From NCBI RefSeq assembly GCF_014524545.1, contig NZ_CP053557.1, positions 831,501 through 895,500 on the forward strand: 64,000 nucleotides of DNA, written 5' to 3'. Source of the stretch: Exiguobacterium sp. Helios. GTDB lineage: Bacteria; Bacillota; Bacilli; Exiguobacteriales; Exiguobacteriaceae. Below are positions 60,722 through 64,000 of the stretch, in pieces; the first letter of the stretch is position 1; the number at the start of each line of letters is the position of its first letter. The notes below the pieces were generated by a model. The model did no database searches and was not told where the DNA came from. It saw only the letters and a list, made by a program, of their open reading frames with translations. The position numbers and the translations under genes are program-made.

Positions 60722-62320
60722 TTGACAACATTTCGTGAATTAAATCTTAGTGAGGCACTTATCAAAGGTGTCCTAAAAATGGGCTTTGAAGAAGCAACTC
60801 CAATCCAAGCAGAAACAATTCCAGTCGGTCTTAGCGGCGTTGACTTAATCGGTCAAGCGCAAACAGGAACAGGGAAAACAGCTGCATTCGGTATTCCAAC
60901 GATCGAGCGTCTTGACGCAAAATCACGCCATATCCAAGCATTAATCCTTGCACCAACTCGTGAACTTGCGATTCAAGTTGCAGAAGAACTAAACCGCATT
61001 GGTGAAGTAAAACGCGTTCATGCCTTGCCAGTATACGGTGGTCAGCAAATCGACCGTCAGATTCGTGCGCTTCGTAAGAACCCACAAATCGTCGTCGCGA
61101 CACCTGGTCGTCTAATGGACCACATGAACCGTAAAACATTAAACCTCGACCACGTCCAAACAGTTATCTTGGATGAGGCAGATGAAATGTTGAACATGGG
61201 ATTCGTGGAAGATATCGAAAAAATCTTGGGTACACTTCCGCCGACTCGTCAAACACTTTTATTCTCTGCGACAATGCCGCCGCAGATTCGTAAAATCGCA
61301 GATCGTTTCATGACGACTCCGACTCACATCAAAGTAAAAGCAAAAGAAATGACTGTCGAAAACATCGACCAATCATTTATCGAATTAAAAGAAAACCAAA
61401 AATTCGATGTGCTTTGCCGCTTGATTGATACGGATTCTCCGGAACTCTCAATCATCTTCGGTCGTACGAAAAAACGTGTTGATGAGATGACAGAAGGACT
61501 TGTCCAACGTGGATACACGGCTGACGGTTTACACGGTGACTTAACACAAGCAAAACGTGACCAAGTTATCCGTCGTTTCAAAAAAGGAACAATCGATATC
61601 CTTGTAGCTACAGACGTAGCGGCACGTGGTCTTGATATTACAGGCGTTACACACGTTTATAACTTTGATGTCCCGCAAGATCCAGAAAGCTATGTTCACC
61701 GTATCGGCCGTACTGGTCGTGCTGGTAAAACAGGATCAGCGATTACTTTTGTTACACCACGTGAATTCGGTCAGATCAAAACAATCGAACGTGTTACAAA
61801 CAAAAAAATGTCGCGTCGTCATGCACCGACACTTGATGAAATCCTAGAAGGTAACTTGAAACTTGCTGCACAAGAATTAATCAAACGTGTAGAAGCGAAA
61901 AATGCTCAAGAGTATACAACACTCGCTCAGGAACTTCTTGAAGAGTACGAAGCAGTTGAATTGATTTCAGCAGCACTTAAAGGATTAACGAAAGAGCCGG
62001 ATGCAACGCCAGTTCAAATTTCGTCAATCGAACCAATCCGTGTGAAACGTTTTGGTAGCAACGGTGGCGGCGGTAACCGTCGTCCTTACGGTAACAAAGG
62101 TGGATCAGGTTCTGGTTCTTCTTCTAACCGTAGCAGTGGCGGATACCGTGGCAGTAACCCACGTGGTGGGGAGCGCCGTGAAGGCGGTCGTCCTTCTGAA
62201 GGAAACCGTAGCAGCAGCACATCTTCTTCTTCAGATCGTCGTGAAGGTGGATACGCTGGTCGTAACCGCAGTGAAAGTGATCGTAACCGTGGCGGACGTA
62301 AACCACGTTTTGAAAAGTAA
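60722..62320 (+). CDS. cshA: DEAD-box RNA helicase CshA
   Basis: The 532-residue protein has all helicase motifs: TPIQAETIP (Q), AQTGTGKT (I), APTRELAIQ (Ia), TPGRLMD (Ib), [10 protein letters not shown] (II), SATMP (III), [11 protein letters not shown] (V) and [10 protein letters not shown] (VI). A C-terminal tail from about residue 445 is rich in glycine, serine, arginine and asparagine, which binds RNA. CshA works in RNA decay and ribosome assembly. The start is TTG at 60722 with AAAGGAGAG upstream. Codons in the first part look like those of a highly expressed gene. It has its own promoter and terminator. Confidence 0.94.
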   Translation: MTTFRELNLSEALIKGVLKMGFEEATPIQAETIPVGLSGVDLIGQAQTGTGKTAAFGIPTIERLDAKSRHIQALILAPTRELAIQVAEELNRIGEVKRVHALPVYGGQQIDRQIRALRKNPQIVVATPGRLMDHMNRKTLNLDHVQTVILDEADEMLNMGFVEDIEKILGTLPPTRQTLLFSATMPPQIRKIADRFMTTPTHIKVKAKEMTVENIDQSFIELKENQKFDVLCRLIDTDSPELSIIFGRTKKRVDEMTEGLVQRGYTADGLHGDLTQAKRDQVIRRFKKGTIDILVATDVAARGLDITGVTHVYNFDVPQDPESYVHRIGRTGRAGKTGSAITFVTPREFGQIKTIERVTNKKMSRRHAPTLDEILEGNLKLAAQELIKRVEAKNAQEYTTLAQELLEEYEAVELISAALKGLTKEPDATPVQISSIEPIRVKRFGSNGGGGNRRPYGNKGGSGSGSSSNRSSGGYRGSNPRGGERREGGRPSEGNRSSSTSSSSDRREGGYAGRNRSESDRNRGGRKPRFEK

Positions 62321-62327
62321 GAAGTTT

Positions 62328-62365
62328 GAACCGATTTGTCACAGACAAGTCGGTTCTTTTTTATG
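62328..62365 (+). terminator. Terminator of cshA
   Basis: GAACCGA-t-TTGTC pairs with GACAA-g-TCGGTTC around ACA and is followed by a T run. Confidence 0.9.
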
Positions 62366-62415
62366 AAATCTCGTGCTAAAATGAGCAATGAACGATATAG
62401 AGAGGGCGGAATCTT

Positions 62416-62682
62416 GTGTATATTACCTACGCTTTGGCATTCATTTGTCTGATAGTGCTAGTCGTCGCAACGAAACGAATTAGTGAACAGACGACAAAAG
62501 GGCACTTCCGTTATATTCCTTTGGCGACTTTGTTATTTGGCGGAATTATCTTTCTTGTCTTGGCGATTGGCAAGGGCGGGGCGACCGGCATTCAATACGG
62601 AGTCCTCAGCATCATTTATCTTACAGCGACATTTGGTGTTTATCTGTACATCGCAATCAGAAAAGATACGACCTTATTTTAA
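62416..62682 (+). CDS. Hypothetical three-helix membrane protein
   Basis: The 88-residue protein has three hydrophobic segments (about 2-18, 33-51 and 60-80). Start is GTG at 62416 with GAGGGCGG upstream. No cysteines or charged motifs suggest a function, and no family was recognised. A terminator follows directly. It is monocistronic. Confidence 0.68.
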   Translation: MYITYALAFICLIVLVVATKRISEQTTKGHFRYIPLATLLFGGIIFLVLAIGKGGATGIQYGVLSIIYLTATFGVYLYIAIRKDTTLF

Positions 62683-62687
62683 AGACA

Positions 62688-62720
62688 GGACCTCTCTGAT
62701 TACAGAGGGGTTCTTTTTTT
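62688..62720 (+). terminator. Terminator after the 88-aa gene
   Basis: GACCTCTCTG pairs with CAGAGGGGTT (one wobble) around ATTA and is followed by a T run. Confidence 0.82.
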
Positions 62721-62756
62721 GATAAGATGGAACAAGAGAAAAGGGGGGGCAGAAGA

Positions 62757-63947
62757 ATGGATGCCTTAGATGTCATTGTTCATCCCGAACAAATTGAAGC
62801 TTGGTTTCAGCCGATTGTCGGAGCGGCGCCTTTTAAAGTGGAAGGGTATGAAATTCAATCCCATTTCCGGGGAGAACCATTAAAACCGTTTTTTCAAGAA
62901 GACGATGTACCGATTGAGTATCAACTCGAAGTGATGAGTCATGTCATTCGACATGCGTTTCAAAAAGTACCGACGGATGCGCATTCGTTTGTTTTAATCC
63001 GCTGCCGACCGGCCTGGCTGTTTGAGAACGGAGGGGAAGATTTTTTAAGCATCTTGCGTGATGCACAAATCGATTTTCCGGAAGACCGGTTATATGTCAC
63101 ATTAACGGATGTGCAAGTCGATGATTTTGATCGACTCGGCCGGATCGTCGCCTATTATCAAAACTCCGGTTTGAAGGTCGCATTAGACCGGGCAGAAGCG
63201 ACCAGTCTGGAACGAGTCTTTTCGATGTCGCCGGATATGTTGATTGTCGATTTGGCATCGATGATTGAGAAAAAGACTGTGTCGGCCAGTTATCCGCATT
63301 TACTGCAGACGATGGAACATCTCTGTGATCAACTCGGCGCGCCGTTGTTGTACAAAAATATCAGCCATCTTGGTCAGTTGCGTTATGCCTGGCAGCACGG
63401 CGGACGATACTATATGGGAAATTTACTCGGTGAAACAACACCGGACTGGGTAACGACATGTCCGGGAATGGAGATTCTTCTTCACGAGGTCCCGATGTTT
63501 TATAAATATGACCGGGAACAGATGAACCGGCTGTTTCAGCTGGAGCAGGATTGGACGATTCGTTTTAACGAATATTGCCAGTCGATCAAAGCAGAGGAAG
63601 ACCTCGACAGTTGGCTGTTGATGCTTGCGAAAAAGATGGAACCGGAGTTTATCCGCTTTTATATCACGGACGCGAACGGCTTCCAGCAGTCATCGAATAT
63701 CAGTAAAAAAAGTGGGGACTGGAAACGGTATTCGTTTTACCAAGGGTACAATTGGAGTTTCCGGCCGTACTTCATCCGAACGACGGTCGCAATGGAACGA
63801 CGGCATACCGGTTACTTATCCGACCGTTACGTCGACTTCAGTTCAGGTGAACAGACACGGACCTTCAGTATGCCGCTGAATAATGGGATGTTCTTATTTG
63901 CTGATATTTCAGCAGACTATTTATATCAAGAACGATTGAGTGAATGA
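62757..63947 (+). CDS. Degenerate EAL-domain protein, YkuI-like
   Basis: The 396-residue protein aligns end to end, by eye, with Bacillus YkuI: an EAL fold (about 8-245) and a C-terminal PAS/Cache-like domain with GYNWSFRPYFIRTT and RTFSMPLNNGMFLFADIS. In the EAL part the signature is VEGYEIQ. Other catalytic positions are lost: LIRCRP in place of the Asn motif, VTLTD for LEITE, LIVDL for LKIDL and LLYKNI for LLYEDI. It should not hydrolyse cyclic di-GMP but could still bind it. The ATG at 62757 follows a G-rich site; an upstream ATG at 62727 is less likely. Confidence 0.85.
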   Translation: MDALDVIVHPEQIEAWFQPIVGAAPFKVEGYEIQSHFRGEPLKPFFQEDDVPIEYQLEVMSHVIRHAFQKVPTDAHSFVLIRCRPAWLFENGGEDFLSILRDAQIDFPEDRLYVTLTDVQVDDFDRLGRIVAYYQNSGLKVALDRAEATSLERVFSMSPDMLIVDLASMIEKKTVSASYPHLLQTMEHLCDQLGAPLLYKNISHLGQLRYAWQHGGRYYMGNLLGETTPDWVTTCPGMEILLHEVPMFYKYDREQMNRLFQLEQDWTIRFNEYCQSIKAEEDLDSWLLMLAKKMEPEFIRFYITDANGFQQSSNISKKSGDWKRYSFYQGYNWSFRPYFIRTTVAMERRHTGYLSDRYVDFSSGEQTRTFSMPLNNGMFLFADISADYLYQERLSE

Positions 63948-63958
63948 GGAGGAAATGA

Positions 63959-64000
63959 ATGATGTTGGATTATGATTACGATGCACTACGTGAAATTGGA
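63959..64000 (+). CDS. Start of a gene running past the window end
   Basis: ATG at 63959 (or 63962) opens a frame MMLDYDYDALREIG that runs off the window. GAGGAGG at about 63945-63953 is well placed and overlaps the end of the EAL gene, so the two are probably one operon. An ATG at 63955 is closed by a stop after six codons. Only 14 residues are visible, too few to identify it. Confidence 0.6.
   Translation, partial: MMLDYDYDALREIG

Overview
The window looks like chromosomal DNA of a low-to-mid GC Gram-positive bacterium of the order Bacillales, most like Exiguobacterium. This is an inference from gene content and order: a Bacillus-type argCJBD-carAB-argF operon, a LiaIHFSR cell-envelope stress operon, an Fnr with the Bacillus-type C-terminal cysteine cluster, a ba3-type oxidase, pyruvate formate-lyase with its activase, T-box control of asnA, YesM/YesN two-component proteins and YkuI-, YfmL-, YfmR- and CvfB-like proteins. 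No insertion sequence, prophage, CRISPR array or rRNA operon was seen. Coding density is high and most transcription units end in clear rho-independent terminators.

Layout. 1-7.1 kb: a partial unknown gene, a nitroreductase, an LCP cell-wall ligase, an NAD(P)-binding reductase, a membrane-anchored thioredoxin coupled to a zinc-ribbon protein, a DUF3006 protein, an NhaC-type antiporter and a 31-residue membrane protein. 7.1-16.4 kb: the arginine operon behind a promoter with tandem ARG-box-like operators. 16.4-21.3 kb: a metallo-beta-lactamase-fold hydrolase, tRNA-Gly(TCC), an orphan immunity-like gene pair, an alpha/beta hydrolase and fhs. 21.4-32.7 kb: a sugar ABC importer in two pieces (permeases at 21.5 kb, binding lipoprotein at 27.4 kb), with asnA behind an asparagine T-box, DedA, a cation/proton antiporter and a purine permease between, then the YesM/YesN sensor-regulator pair. 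32.7-37.8 kb: deoD, an aldehyde dehydrogenase and a small teichoic acid cluster. 37.9-41.2 kb: fnr and the ba3 oxidase. 41.3-44.8 kb: the lia operon. 45-51.1 kb: rsgA, an antibiotic-resistance-type ABC-F with an attenuator leader, and pflBA. 51.4-64 kb: helicases, a diguanylate cyclase, a second ABC-F, plsC, small unknown proteins, cvfB, cshA and a degenerate EAL protein.

Regulatory links are the most interesting content. Both pieces of the sugar importer and the YesMN operon carry cre-like sites. The two importer promoters also share a 17-bp block (one mismatch) and a 12-bp identical block, so they look like one regulon split in space. Fnr (D140 plus C225/C228/C233) sits next to an oxidase operon with an Fnr-type palindrome, and similar sites precede pflB, which suggests oxygen control of respiration and fermentation. 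The ABC-F gene has a consensus-like promoter, an eight-codon leader peptide, alternative pairings and a terminator before its start, the layout of translation-dependent attenuation.

Several small genes that a length cutoff would miss are described: a 31-aa membrane protein (6970), a 37-aa oxidase subunit IIa (38889), a 55-aa secreted or anchored protein (59305, minus), a 21-aa ORF before rsgA (44961) and the 8-aa leader peptide (48070, minus). All assignments come from reading the sequence and remembered family features; no database search was run.
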